Below are positions 26,969-34,731 of a stretch of DNA of 64,000 bases, piece after piece. A program made the translations under genes and the position numbers. The number at the start of each line of letters is the position of its first letter. The stretch's first letter is position 1. The stretch covers positions 186,001 through 250,000 of the forward strand of contig JADKFR010000004.1 of the NCBI GenBank assembly GCA_016717345.1, in the 5' to 3' direction. This DNA comes from Propionibacteriaceae bacterium. GTDB lineage: Bacteria; Actinomycetota; Actinomycetes; Propionibacteriales; Propionibacteriaceae. The notes below the pieces were generated by a model, which was given only the letters and a program-made list of their open reading frames with translations, was not told where the DNA came from and did not search any database.

Positions 26969-27421
26969 ATGACGCAGACACCCCCCGTGCCGGTCCCCGG
27001 CTGGGACGAGTACTTCTTGGGGATCGCCACCGCGGTGGCGACCCGCGCCAAGTGCACGCGGCGCCGGGTCGGGGCGGTCCTCGTTCATGAGCGGCGGATC
27101 ATCGCCACCGGCTACAACGGCGCCGCCTCAGGGCTGCCCGACTGCCTGGAGGGCGCCTGCCCCCGGGGGCGGCTGGGGTACGACGAGGTGCCGGGCCTGG
27201 GCGATTACGACCGTCCGGGGACCCCCGGGTTCTGCATCGCCATCCACGCCGAGGTGAACGCCCTCCTGTTCGCGACCCGGGACACCAAGGGCGCGACGGC
27301 CTACATCACCGATCCGCCGTGCCCGGGCTGCCGGAAGGCTCTGGCCGCCGCGGGGATCATCCGCGCGGTGTGGCCCGGGGGCGAATACGACGCCCAGCAC
27401 CTGGTGGACTGGAGCCTGTAA
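26969..27421 (+). CDS. dCMP/CMP deaminase family protein
   Basis: A 150-residue zinc-dependent cytidine/deoxycytidylate deaminase. The zinc and catalytic residues are HAEVNAL (His and Glu near residues 92-94) and PPCPGC (two cysteines near 114-117). The preceding RRRVGAVLVHERRIIATGYN and LPDCLEGACPRG match the dCMP deaminase branch more closely than RibD or CDA. It would convert dCMP to dUMP for thymidylate supply. ATG 26969 is seven bases after a TACGCT box and has no ribosome binding site, so it is probably leaderless. It is not obviously part of the flavin transport unit. Confidence 0.85.
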   Translation: MTQTPPVPVPGWDEYFLGIATAVATRAKCTRRRVGAVLVHERRIIATGYNGAASGLPDCLEGACPRGRLGYDEVPGLGDYDRPGTPGFCIAIHAEVNALLFATRDTKGATAYITDPPCPGCRKALAAAGIIRAVWPGGEYDAQHLVDWSL

Positions 27422-27432
27422 CCAGGGGGAGG

Positions 27433-27478
27433 CCCGGGGTAGCGCAGCTCGGCGACGGAACGTCGTCCGAACCCCGGG
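27433..27478. terminator. Compound hairpin between convergent deaminase and transglycosylase genes
   Basis: CCCGGGGT (27433-27440) pairs with ACCCCGGG (27471-27478), and an inner GGCGACG-GAA-CGTCGTC stem sits between them. The position between convergent genes suggests two-way termination. Confidence 0.55.
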
Positions 27479-27495
27479 TGGGGGACGCGGGGAGC

Positions 27496-28092
27496 TCAGT
27501 ACCAGCCGTGGGCGGCCTTGAAGGACCACGCCGAGCAGGGAGTGCCGAAGCGGGCCTTGACGTAGCCGAGGCCCCAACGGATCTGGGTGGCGGCGTTCGT
27601 CCGCCAGTCGGCGCCGGCGGAGGCCATCTTGCTGCCGGGCAGCGCCTGGGGAATGCCGTAGGCGCTGGAGTGGGGGTTGTCGGCCGTCACGATCCAGCGG
27701 CTCTCCCGCATGATGATGTGGTCGTAGCAGGCGAACTGAGCATCGCCCCAGCCGTACTTGGTGAGCATCATCGACCGGGCGATGTCCCGCGGATCGGTGA
27801 GGGCCGGGTCGTAACCGAGTTCAGCGATCCGGGCCTGCTCGATCGCTTCAAGCGCCGCGTTGTGGACGGTGATGGCCGTGGTGCGGCGCACCAACTGGGC
27901 GGTGCGCTGGGCCAGCAGCCCGGCGACGTCAAGATCAGCTCGGGGAGCGGTGGCCCCCTCGGGAGCCGTGATCGGGGTGCCGGGAGCGGCCAGCGCAGCA
28001 TCACTTCCACGGACGACGGCCAGGCTGACACTGGCGCCCACCACGATGCTTAGCATCGTGACGAGGAACCGGTTCAAGCCTGAGCGACGCAC
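27496..28092 (-). CDS. Secreted lytic transglycosylase-like protein
   Basis: A 198-residue exported protein. The N-terminus has a signal peptide (RFLVTMLSIVVGASVSLAVV), then an Ala-rich helical stalk (about residues 40-90). A compact C-terminal domain follows, with IIMRESRWIVTADNPHSSAYG, IPQALPGSKMASAGADW and IRWGLGYVKARFGTPCSAW. The ExxW and GIPQALPGSKM motifs mark the actinobacterial transglycosylase/aggregation-promoting-factor type; the catalytic Glu is in MRES. It would cleave or remodel peptidoglycan. The GTG at 28092 lacks a good ribosome binding site; ATG at 28056 is an alternative but would shorten the signal peptide. Confidence 0.85.
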   Translation of the reverse strand: MRRSGLNRFLVTMLSIVVGASVSLAVVRGSDAALAAPGTPITAPEGATAPRADLDVAGLLAQRTAQLVRRTTAITVHNAALEAIEQARIAELGYDPALTDPRDIARSMMLTKYGWGDAQFACYDHIIMRESRWIVTADNPHSSAYGIPQALPGSKMASAGADWRTNAATQIRWGLGYVKARFGTPCSAWSFKAAHGWY

Positions 28093-28172
28093 GGGCTGAG
28101 TGTGCCATAAGGAGGAATCTCAGCGTTAGCTCAGATTCGGCCTTGGCTCCCACCAGGGGTGGGTGGACGGGC

Positions 28173-28424
28173 TCACAGCCCCCGCAGGAAATCGGGGTCG
28201 TCGTCCGGGGCTCGGGGACGGCTCTTCGGGCCCCCTGAGCTGCCGGCGGACGGCCTGCCGAAGACCAGCCACGCCAGCGCGCCGATCCCCGGGAGCAGGA
28301 TCACGCTGACCGCCCACAACCACCGTGGCATCAGCCGCACCCGGACGGGATCAGCCTGCGCGACCTCGACGATGCAATAAATCATCAGCATCGCGACGAT
28401 CACGAACGGCAGGACCCTTCCCAT
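28173..28424 (-). CDS. PLDc_N domain membrane protein
   Basis: An 83-residue small membrane protein with two helices (VLPFVIVAMLMIYCIVEV and WLWAVSVILLPGIGALAWLVFGRP) and a basic, Asp-rich cytoplasmic tail. The VILLPGIGALAWLVFGRP segment is the phospholipase-D N-terminal (PLDc_N) motif, found alone in many actinobacteria. Function unknown. The ATG at 28424 is seven bases after TACATT on the minus strand with no ribosome binding site, so it is probably leaderless. It is divergent from menE. Confidence 0.85.
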   Translation of the reverse strand: MGRVLPFVIVAMLMIYCIVEVAQADPVRVRLMPRWLWAVSVILLPGIGALAWLVFGRPSAGSSGGPKSRPRAPDDDPDFLRGL

Positions 28425-28431
28425 GGCTGCC

Positions 28432-28458
28432 AATGTACCCGGGGGGTGCTCGTATCGT
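28432..28458. promoter_or_regulatory. Back-to-back -10 boxes for PLDc_N gene and menE
   Basis: TACATT on the minus strand (28437-28432) is seven bases from the PLDc_N ATG, and TATCGT on the plus strand (28453-28458) is six bases from a menE GTG at 28465. Both fit leaderless initiation, and the two promoters would overlap each other's upstream region. Confidence 0.45.
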
Positions 28459-28464
28459 GTGGTG

Positions 28465-29550
28465 GTGGACCTGACCCTCGCGCGCGCCGCCGATCTGCCT
28501 GCGGCCCTGGCGCGGGCGCTGGCCGGTGAGAGTGTTGTCGCTCCGCAGCCGGCCACCGGTGGGGGTCCGTCGGTCACTGAGCGGCAGGTGCCGGAGTTGC
28601 CGGCCGGCGGCGTGCTGGTGGCGACCTCAGGTTCCACCGGTTCGCCGCGGACGGTGATGCTGTCGGCGGCAGCGGTTCGGGCCTCGGCGCAGGCCACCCA
28701 CGAGCGGCTCGGCGGCCCGGGTGACTGGGTGTGTGCGCTACCCGTCCAGCATGTCGCCGGGATGATGACGGTGGCCCGGGCGGTGGTCGCGCAGCGCACC
28801 GTCCACTTCGCTCGCAGCGACCTGACCGACCTGCCCGAACCGACCAGACGCTGTTACCTGTCCGTCGTGGGAGCGCAATTGTTCCGATCGCTCGATACCC
28901 CCGGCCTTGCCGAGCGACTGGCCGGGTACGCCGCCGTCCTGGTGGGCGGGTCGGCGGTCAGCGACTCCCTGCTGATGCGCGCCCGCCAGGCCGGGATCAC
29001 CCTGGTCACCACCTACGGCATGGCCGAGACCTGCGGGGGCTGCGTCTACGACGGCGTCCCCCTGACCGGGGTGCGGGTCGGGCTGGACGGCGAGCGGATC
29101 ACGCTGGCCGGGCCGATGGTGTTCAGCGGCTACCGGTTCGACCCGGCGGCGACGGCGGCCGTTCTGCACGGGGACAGCGTCCGCACCCGGGATCGTGGAC
29201 GCTGGATCGATGGTCGACTCGAAGTCCTGGGACGGGTGGACGACGTGGTGATCAGCGGCGGCGTCAACGTCGATCTCGCCGAAGCACAGCGGGCCTGTGA
29301 CGACGAATTCGGCGCCCCCGAGCAGGGGGGTGTCGTCATGCTGGCCGTCCCGGACGAACGCTGGGGCCAGCGGGTGGTCGCCGTCACCACGTCCGCCTTG
29401 GAGCTGGAAGGCGTTGTGGATCGGCTCCGGTCGCGGCTGGGCCCGGCGGCGCTGCCGCGGGAGTTGCGGCGAGTGGCTCGGCTGGCGTACACCTCGACTG
29501 GCAAGATCGACCGCGTCGCGTTGCAGCGCGGCTGGGAACCGAAGGGCTGA
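28465..29550 (+). CDS. menE: o-succinylbenzoate--CoA ligase
   Basis: A 361-residue AMP-forming ligase that activates o-succinylbenzoate with CoA in menaquinone synthesis. The nucleotide loop reads LVATSGSTGSPRTVML (Arg where many relatives have Lys). TTYGMAETCGGCVYDG, GRVDDVVISGGVNVD and the C-terminal catalytic lysine in YTSTGKIDRVAL follow. It is short for the ANL superfamily, as actinobacterial MenE usually is. I chose GTG 28465 because a -10 box lies six bases upstream. An ATG at 28423 is in frame but overlaps the start of the divergent PLDc_N gene. It is the first gene of menE-menA-menC-menD. Confidence 0.9.
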   Translation: MDLTLARAADLPAALARALAGESVVAPQPATGGGPSVTERQVPELPAGGVLVATSGSTGSPRTVMLSAAAVRASAQATHERLGGPGDWVCALPVQHVAGMMTVARAVVAQRTVHFARSDLTDLPEPTRRCYLSVVGAQLFRSLDTPGLAERLAGYAAVLVGGSAVSDSLLMRARQAGITLVTTYGMAETCGGCVYDGVPLTGVRVGLDGERITLAGPMVFSGYRFDPAATAAVLHGDSVRTRDRGRWIDGRLEVLGRVDDVVISGGVNVDLAEAQRACDDEFGAPEQGGVVMLAVPDERWGQRVVAVTTSALELEGVVDRLRSRLGPAALPRELRRVARLAYTSTGKIDRVALQRGWEPKG

Positions 29551-29551
29551 G

Positions 29552-30430
29552 ATGGCGACGCTGGCTGAGTGGGTCGAGGGTGCCCGTCCCCGGACCCTGC
29601 CCGCGGCGGTGGCGCCGGTGGTCGCCGGCAGCGGAGTAGCCGCTTTCGAGGGAGGCTTCGCGCCGGCTCTGGCCGGCCTGGCGATGCTGGTGTCCCTCGC
29701 CCTCCAGATCGGGGTCAACTTCGCCAACGACTACTCCGACGGGATCCGCGGAACCGATGCCCTGCGCGTCGGGCCGCAGCGACTGGTCGGTTCCGGAGCG
29801 GCCACGCCGGGGCAGGTCAAAGCGGCCGCGCTGGGCAGTTTCGCCCTGGCAGCGCTGGCCGGGCTGGTCATCGTGGCGCTGACCGGTCACTGGTGGCTGC
29901 TGGCCGTCGGAGCCGCCGCGATCGCCGCCGCCTGGTACTACACCGGGGGTCGCCACCCCTACGGGTATCTGGGCCTCGGCGAGGTGTTCGTCTTCATCTT
30001 CTTCGGGCTCGTCGCGGTCACCGGGACGGCCTACATCCAGCTCGGGTGGGTACCCCGGGAAGCCTGGTGGGCCGCCATCGCCATCGGTGCGCTCGCCTGC
30101 GCCATCCTGGTCGCCAACAACCTGCGGGACCTGGCCGGTGACGCCCAGGTCGGCAAACGCACCCTGGCGACCCGGCTGGGAGACCGCGGCACCCGGCGGT
30201 TCTTCCTCGCGCTGGTGCTGCTGGCCGGCGTCGCGGTCATCGGCGCTGCCGCCACCAGCAGCTGGTGGGCGCTGCTCGGGCTGCTGATGGTGGTGCTGCT
30301 GGTCGGACCCACCAGGCAGGTGCTGCGCGGGGTCAACGGGCGCGAGCTGATCGGCGTCCTCAAGAACATCGGCCTGGCTCAGCTTGCCTGCGCCGCCGGG
30401 CTCTTCATCGGGCTTGTGATCGCCGTATGA
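29552..30430 (+). CDS. menA: 1,4-dihydroxy-2-naphthoate polyprenyltransferase
   Basis: A 292-residue UbiA-superfamily membrane enzyme that attaches the isoprenoid tail to dihydroxynaphthoate. The two Asp-rich motifs are visible: NFANDYSDGIRGTD near residue 55 and NNLRDLAGDAQVGKRTLATR near residue 190. About eight or nine hydrophobic segments surround them. The ATG at 29552 follows the menE stop by one base, and its own stop overlaps menC (ATGA). It is the committed, membrane-bound step of the pathway. Confidence 0.93.
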   Translation: MATLAEWVEGARPRTLPAAVAPVVAGSGVAAFEGGFAPALAGLAMLVSLALQIGVNFANDYSDGIRGTDALRVGPQRLVGSGAATPGQVKAAALGSFALAALAGLVIVALTGHWWLLAVGAAAIAAAWYYTGGRHPYGYLGLGEVFVFIFFGLVAVTGTAYIQLGWVPREAWWAAIAIGALACAILVANNLRDLAGDAQVGKRTLATRLGDRGTRRFFLALVLLAGVAVIGAAATSSWWALLGLLMVVLLVGPTRQVLRGVNGRELIGVLKNIGLAQLACAAGLFIGLVIAV

Positions 30431-31407
30431 CCCAGGCTCAGGGGATCCAGGTCGTCGGCGTGTACGCCCTCGGCCTGCGCCACCGGTTCCGCGGGCTGCA
30501 GACCCGGCACGGTGTGCTGCTGCGGGGACCGGCCGGCTGGGCCGAATGGAGCCCGTTCCTGGAGTATCGGCGTCCCGAGATCGACACCTGGTGGCAGGCG
30601 AGCCTCGAAGCGGCCACCCAGGGCTTCCCGGCGCCGGTGCGGGATCGGGTGCCCGTCAACGTCACCGTGCCCGCGACGGATCCCACCACGGCCCACCGGC
30701 TGGTCACCGAGTCCGGGTGCCGGACGGCCAAGGTGAAGGTCGCCGAACCCGGGCAGCCGTTCGCCGACGATGTGGCCCGCCTGGAAGCCGTCCGGGACGC
30801 GCTGGGCCCGCAGGGACGGCTGCGCGTGGACGCCAACGGTGCCTGGACGGTGGACCAGGCGCTCCTGCACCTGCGGGAGCTCTCCCGGTTCGACCTGGAA
30901 TACGCCGAGCAGCCGTGTGCCACCACCGAGGAACTCGCCGAGTTGCGCCGCAGCCTGGCCAGGCGCGGGGTGCAGGTGCCGATCGCGGCGGACGAGTCCA
31001 TCCGGCGCAGCGGTGACCCGGAGCGGGTGGTCGCCCTGGAGGCGGCCGATATCGCCGTCCTCAAGGTGCAGCCCCTCGGCGGGGTGCGACGCTGCCTGGA
31101 GCTCGCGGAGCGGCTGGGGCTGCCGGTCGTCGTGTCCTCGGCGCTGGAGAGTTCGGTCGGGCTGCGGGCGGGGGTGGCCTTGGCCGCCTGCCTGCCCGAA
31201 CTGCCGTACGCCTGCGGGCTGAACACCGCCGCTCTGTTCACCGGGGACGTCACCGCCGACCCGTTGGTGGCTGTCGACGGGGAACTGCCCGTCCGTCCGA
31301 TCGAGGTGGCCGACCCGGCCACCTGGCTTGCCGACCCGGCCACGCAGGCACTCTGGCGGGAACGGCTCGCCGGCCTGCCCGAGGCCCCTGGAGGACCCGA
31401 TGACTGA
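30427..31407 (+). CDS. menC: o-succinylbenzoate synthase
   Basis: A 326-residue enolase-superfamily dehydratase. The catalytic lysine pair is in RTAKVKVAEP (KxK near residue 100), the metal ligands are in LRVDANGAW, EYAEQP and AADES, and the second acid/base lysine is in VLKVQPLGGV. The ATG at 30427 overlaps the menA stop. It makes o-succinylbenzoate, the substrate of MenE at the head of the same operon. The frame is open upstream inside menA but not protein-like there. Its end overlaps menD by 8 bp. Confidence 0.92.
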   Translation: MTQAQGIQVVGVYALGLRHRFRGLQTRHGVLLRGPAGWAEWSPFLEYRRPEIDTWWQASLEAATQGFPAPVRDRVPVNVTVPATDPTTAHRLVTESGCRTAKVKVAEPGQPFADDVARLEAVRDALGPQGRLRVDANGAWTVDQALLHLRELSRFDLEYAEQPCATTEELAELRRSLARRGVQVPIAADESIRRSGDPERVVALEAADIAVLKVQPLGGVRRCLELAERLGLPVVVSSALESSVGLRAGVALAACLPELPYACGLNTAALFTGDVTADPLVAVDGELPVRPIEVADPATWLADPATQALWRERLAGLPEAPGGPDD

Positions 31408-33025
31408 CTCCGCCTCGTGCGCGGTGGCGCTGATTGCCCAGTTCTGCGCCCAGGGGGTCACCGACCTCGTCCTCGCGCCCGGCTCCCGCAGTGCCCCGCT
31501 GGCGCTGGCCGCCGTGGCCGCCGACGCGCGCGGCGAACTGCGGCTGCACGTCCGCATCGACGAGCGTTCCGCCGGCTTCCTCGCCCTCGGCCTGGCGAAA
31601 GGGTCGGGGCGTTGCGTTCCGGTCGTCACCACGTCCGGGACGGCGGTCGGCAACCTGCTGCCGGCGGTCATGGAGGCCCACCACGCCGGCGTCCCGCTGC
31701 TGGTCGTCAGCGCCGACCGTCCGCTCGAACTGGTGGGCTTCGGGGCCAACCAGACGACCGACCAGCAGCGGCTGTTCGGCGGCTTCGTTCGCTACCAGGC
31801 CCAGGTGGAAGCCGCCGCCTCCCCGCAGTCGTGGACGGCCCAGGCGGCCCGCGCCGTCCTCGCCGCCGTGGGTGGGGCGTCCCGGAACCCGGGGCCCGCG
31901 CACCTCAATGTGGCGCTCGGCGTCCCGCTGGTGGGGGAGTCGACGCCGCTGCCGCCCAGCGTCCACGAGGTCATCCACACCGGCCCGGGCCGGGCCCTGC
32001 CGACGCGGCTGTCCGCCGGGCACCGCACCATCGTGGTCTGCGGCGACGCGAGCCCGGCTGAGGGCGCGGTGGCCCGGCAGGTGGCCGAAGCCGGCGGCGC
32101 CCCGCTGGTGGCTGAGCCGAGCAGCAACGCCCGCCGGGGCCCGAACGCGGTCCGCTGTGGACGGCTGCTGCTCGGCGGGGACCTGGCCGCGCAGGTGCAG
32201 CGGGTGCTGGTCTTCGGACGTCCGACCTTGTCGCGGCCGGTGTCGGCGCTGCTGTCGCGCCCGGACGTCGACATCGTCGTGGTGGGTGCCGGGCCGCAGC
32301 TACCCGACCCTGGCCGCCGCGTCCACCGCTTCGTCGGCGCCGTCGAGTTGCCCCCCGGCGACCCGGACTGGCTGGACACCTGGCAGCGGGCCGACCGGGC
32401 CTGCGGAGACCGGGTGGACGCCGTGCTCGTCGCCCAGCAGGCGGTGAGCGGGCCGCAGGTGGCGGCCACCGTGGCCGCCGCGGTCGGCAGCGGGGCCTGG
32501 CTGCTCGGCAGTTCGAACCCGATCCGGGACGCCGACCTGGCCCCGCTCTCCGCCGCGGCGGGACCGGTCTTTGCCAACCGCGGCCTGGCCGGCATCGACG
32601 GGACGCTGGCCACGGCGTTCGGCATCGCACTGGCCCGAAAGGAGCCGCTGACCGTGCTCTGTGGTGACCTGACCTTCCTTCATGACGCGAACGCCCTGGC
32701 CATCGGGCCCACCGAGCCGACCCCGGACGTCCGGATCGTGGTGGCCGACGATTCCGGGGGCAGCATCTTCGCGACCCTGGAGTACGGCCAGGAGCGGTTT
32801 GCGGGTGTCTTCGAGCGGGTGTTCGCCACCGATCCGGGGGTGGACGTGGTGGCCCTGGCCCGGGGCTACGGCGTGCCCGCCCGTCGCGTCGAGAGCCTTG
32901 AGGCGTTGGCCGAGGTGGTGGCATCACCCGTGAGAGGGGTCGAGGTGGTGGCGGTCAGCGTGGACCGGGAACACCGGCGCGGGCTGATGGAGGCCCTCAA
33001 CGCGTGCGCGTTCCCGATCATGTAA
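31400..33025 (+). CDS. menD: SEPHCHC synthase (2-succinyl-5-enolpyruvyl-6-hydroxy-3-cyclohexene-1-carboxylate synthase)
   Basis: A 541-residue thiamine-diphosphate enzyme that joins 2-oxoglutarate-derived succinyl semialdehyde to isochorismate. The N-terminal TPP domain has DLVLAPGSRSAPLALAA and a Glu in IDERSAGFLALG. The central region includes QTTDQQRLFGGFVRYQ, and the C-terminal TPP/Mg motif is LCGDLTFLHDANAL (about residue 420). Length is typical. The ATG at 31400 lies inside the end of menC, giving coupled translation. It completes the operon; menB and menH are not in this window. Confidence 0.93.
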   Translation: MTDSASCAVALIAQFCAQGVTDLVLAPGSRSAPLALAAVAADARGELRLHVRIDERSAGFLALGLAKGSGRCVPVVTTSGTAVGNLLPAVMEAHHAGVPLLVVSADRPLELVGFGANQTTDQQRLFGGFVRYQAQVEAAASPQSWTAQAARAVLAAVGGASRNPGPAHLNVALGVPLVGESTPLPPSVHEVIHTGPGRALPTRLSAGHRTIVVCGDASPAEGAVARQVAEAGGAPLVAEPSSNARRGPNAVRCGRLLLGGDLAAQVQRVLVFGRPTLSRPVSALLSRPDVDIVVVGAGPQLPDPGRRVHRFVGAVELPPGDPDWLDTWQRADRACGDRVDAVLVAQQAVSGPQVAATVAAAVGSGAWLLGSSNPIRDADLAPLSAAAGPVFANRGLAGIDGTLATAFGIALARKEPLTVLCGDLTFLHDANALAIGPTEPTPDVRIVVADDSGGSIFATLEYGQERFAGVFERVFATDPGVDVVALARGYGVPARRVESLEALAEVVASPVRGVEVVAVSVDREHRRGLMEALNACAFPIM

Positions 33026-33035
33026 GGACATTCTG

Positions 33036-33064
33036 TTGACTTCCGTTCCCACCGGGTATTGAAT
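33036..33064 (+). promoter_or_regulatory. Candidate promoter for the transaldolase gene
   Basis: TTGACT at 33036-33041 and TTGAAT at 33059-33064 are 17 bp apart, about 55 bp before the transaldolase ATG. The region between menD and this gene is locally AT-richer than its surroundings. Confidence 0.4.
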
Positions 33065-33119
33065 AGGACTGTTCGATCAACTCCCCGGCACGACGTGCCT
33101 CGACGAAGAGGTTTCACCG

Positions 33120-34190
33120 ATGACAGATACCACGACCCCCCTGGGCACGATGGCCGCACGCGGCCCGTCCGTGCTGTGGAACGACTCCTCCGATCCCAAG
33201 GAGCTCGCCGAGTCCATCTCGTACGGGGCGGTGGGTGCGACCTGCAACCCGGTGATCGCCCTGGCCGCCATCCGCGCCGACCTGCCGCGCTGGTCCGCCC
33301 GGATCAAGGAGTTGGCCGTTGAGATGCCGGAGGCCAGCGAGTCCGAGATCGGCTGGAAGGTCGTCGAAGAGGTATCCCTGGAGGCAGCGAAGCTGCTGGA
33401 GCCCGCCTTCGAGAAGTACCAGGGCATCAACGGTCGGCTGTCGATGCAGACCGACCCCCGCCTGATGCGGAGCGCCAAGAAGCTGGCCGACCAGGCCGCG
33501 TACTTCAGCTCCCTGGCCAAGAACATCATCGTGAAGATCCCCGCCACCAAGACCGGGACCGAGGCCATCGAGGACGCGACCTACCGTGGCGTCAGCATCA
33601 ACGTGACCGTCTCGTTCACGGTCGCCCAGGCCGTCGCCACCGGTGAGGCCATCGAGCGCGGCCTGAAGCGCCGCGAGGCCGAGGGCCTGGACATCTCCAC
33701 CATGGGCCCCGTCGTCACCATCATGGTCGGACGCACCGACGACGCCATGAAGGCCGCCTACGCCAAGGACAAGCTGGTCTTCGACCCGGGCTACCTCGAA
33801 TGGGCCGGTGTGGCCGTGTTCAAGAAGGCCTACGCCGAGTTCGAGGCTCGTGGCCTGCGCTCCCGGCTGCTGTCGGCCGCCTTCCGCAACTCCATGCACT
33901 GGAGCGAGTTCGTGGGCGGCAACGTCGTCATCTCCCCGCCGTTCGGCTGGCAGAAGCGCATCCAGGCCAGCGAGCTGATGGGCGAGGACCGCATGCACCT
34001 CGCTGTCGATCAGACCATCATCGACACCATGTACGCCCAGATGCCCGATTTCCGCAAGGCCTACGACGTGGACGGGATGGCCCCCGAGGAGTTCGAGTCC
34101 TTCAGCGCCACCCGCAAGACCCTGCGCCAGTTCCTCGGAGCCGACGAGGAACTCGACCAGATCGTGCGTGACATCCTGATCCCGGCCTGA
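33120..34190 (+). CDS. Transaldolase family protein
   Basis: A 356-residue class I aldolase-type protein. The Schiff-base lysine is K139 in IIVKIPATKTGTEAIE, followed by INVTVSFTVAQA; the N-terminal WNDSSDPKELAESISYGAVG, ending ATCNP, is the usual transaldolase opening. It differs from housekeeping mycobacterial Tal, and a neighbouring iolD start and iolC suggest it serves inositol or related sugar breakdown; that role is inference. The ATG at 33120 follows GAAGAGG. The intact gene ends 41 bp before the iolD fragment, probably its operon partner originally. Confidence 0.82.
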   Translation: MTDTTTPLGTMAARGPSVLWNDSSDPKELAESISYGAVGATCNPVIALAAIRADLPRWSARIKELAVEMPEASESEIGWKVVEEVSLEAAKLLEPAFEKYQGINGRLSMQTDPRLMRSAKKLADQAAYFSSLAKNIIVKIPATKTGTEAIEDATYRGVSINVTVSFTVAQAVATGEAIERGLKRREAEGLDISTMGPVVTIMVGRTDDAMKAAYAKDKLVFDPGYLEWAGVAVFKKAYAEFEARGLRSRLLSAAFRNSMHWSEFVGGNVVISPPFGWQKRIQASELMGEDRMHLAVDQTIIDTMYAQMPDFRKAYDVDGMAPEEFESFSATRKTLRQFLGADEELDQIVRDILIPA

Positions 34191-34231
34191 GTCCGTCACC
34201 CACCAGCTATAACTCGATCGAGGAGTCATTG

Positions 34232-34315
34232 ATGACCCAGACCGTCCGCCTGACCGTCGCCCAAGCTGTGGTGAAGTTCCTGGCGAACCAGTACTCCGAG
34301 CGCGATGGTGTCGAG
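34232..34315 (+). pseudogene. iolD: iolD, first 28 codons only (truncated)
   Basis: After a good GAGGAG site, ATG 34232 opens MTQTVRLTVAQAVVKFLANQ then YSERDGVE. This is the conserved N-terminus of IolD, the thiamine-dependent 3D-trihydroxycyclohexane-1,2-dione hydrolase of myo-inositol breakdown (a family of about 620-650 residues). Homology stops at GVE. The frame then runs for 13 unrelated codons to TAG at 34355-34357, reading antisense through the Cgl0159 gene. More than 95 percent of the gene is missing. It would have followed the transaldolase gene in one operon. Confidence 0.8.
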
Positions 34316-34326
34316 CCGCCGTCGAG
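34310..34326. other. Rearrangement junction between iolD and Cgl0159 fragments
   Basis: The sequence reads GTCGAG-CCGCC-GTCGAG. The iolD homology ends at the first GTCGAG and the opposite-strand Cgl0159 homology ends at the CCGCC (the LDGG codons). A 6-bp direct repeat at the join is what illegitimate recombination, or an assembly join, can leave. Confidence 0.65.
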
Positions 34327-34731
34327 GCCGTGGGCGGCCAGGGTGGCCGCGTCGTAGCCCGTCCAGCGATCGTCGAACTCGAACTCGGCGCCCTGCAGGC
34401 CGCCCCGGTTCATGGACCCGAAGACCAACTTGCCCTCCAACAGGCCCGCCATCAGCAGGTCCTCGAGGATGTCGGCGGTGCCCAGCACCCCGTCCACCCC
34501 CGGACGGGTGATCGTGACGGCCAGTCGTTCCAGCAACTCGGGACGCGAGGCCATCGCCGTCGCGTCGGCGCCAACCCCCAGCGCCCCACGGGCCGGGTGA
34601 TCCGCGGCGATGATCATCATGCGGTCATCGGCGGGAATCGTACCCCGCGTGCGTGCGGCCCAGGCCTGCGCGACAGCGCCCGGCGAACGCAACCGGCGTC
34701 GGGTCAGGTCGCTGAATACCCCGCTGCCCAT
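34316..34731 (-). pseudogene. Cgl0159-like (beta/alpha)8 aldolase-fold protein, truncated
   Basis: The first 138 codons of a protein like Cgl0159 (cg0198), which follows iolC in the Corynebacterium glutamicum iol cluster. Visible segments include MGSGVFSDLTRRRLRSPGAV, MMIIAADHPARGALGVG, VDGVLGTADILEDLL and TGYDAATLAAHGLDGG. The expected barrel continuation after LDGG is absent; the frame instead reads antisense through the iolD fragment and on to 34207. Family members are about 290-300 residues, so over half is lost. Its ATG overlaps the iolC stop (TGATG). Confidence 0.75.

Noticed and set aside
26969..27421. ribD deaminase linked to the FMN riboswitch
   Set aside because: It lacks the RibD zinc-site spacing and the reductase domain, has a dCMP deaminase-like front half and its own promoter-like box.
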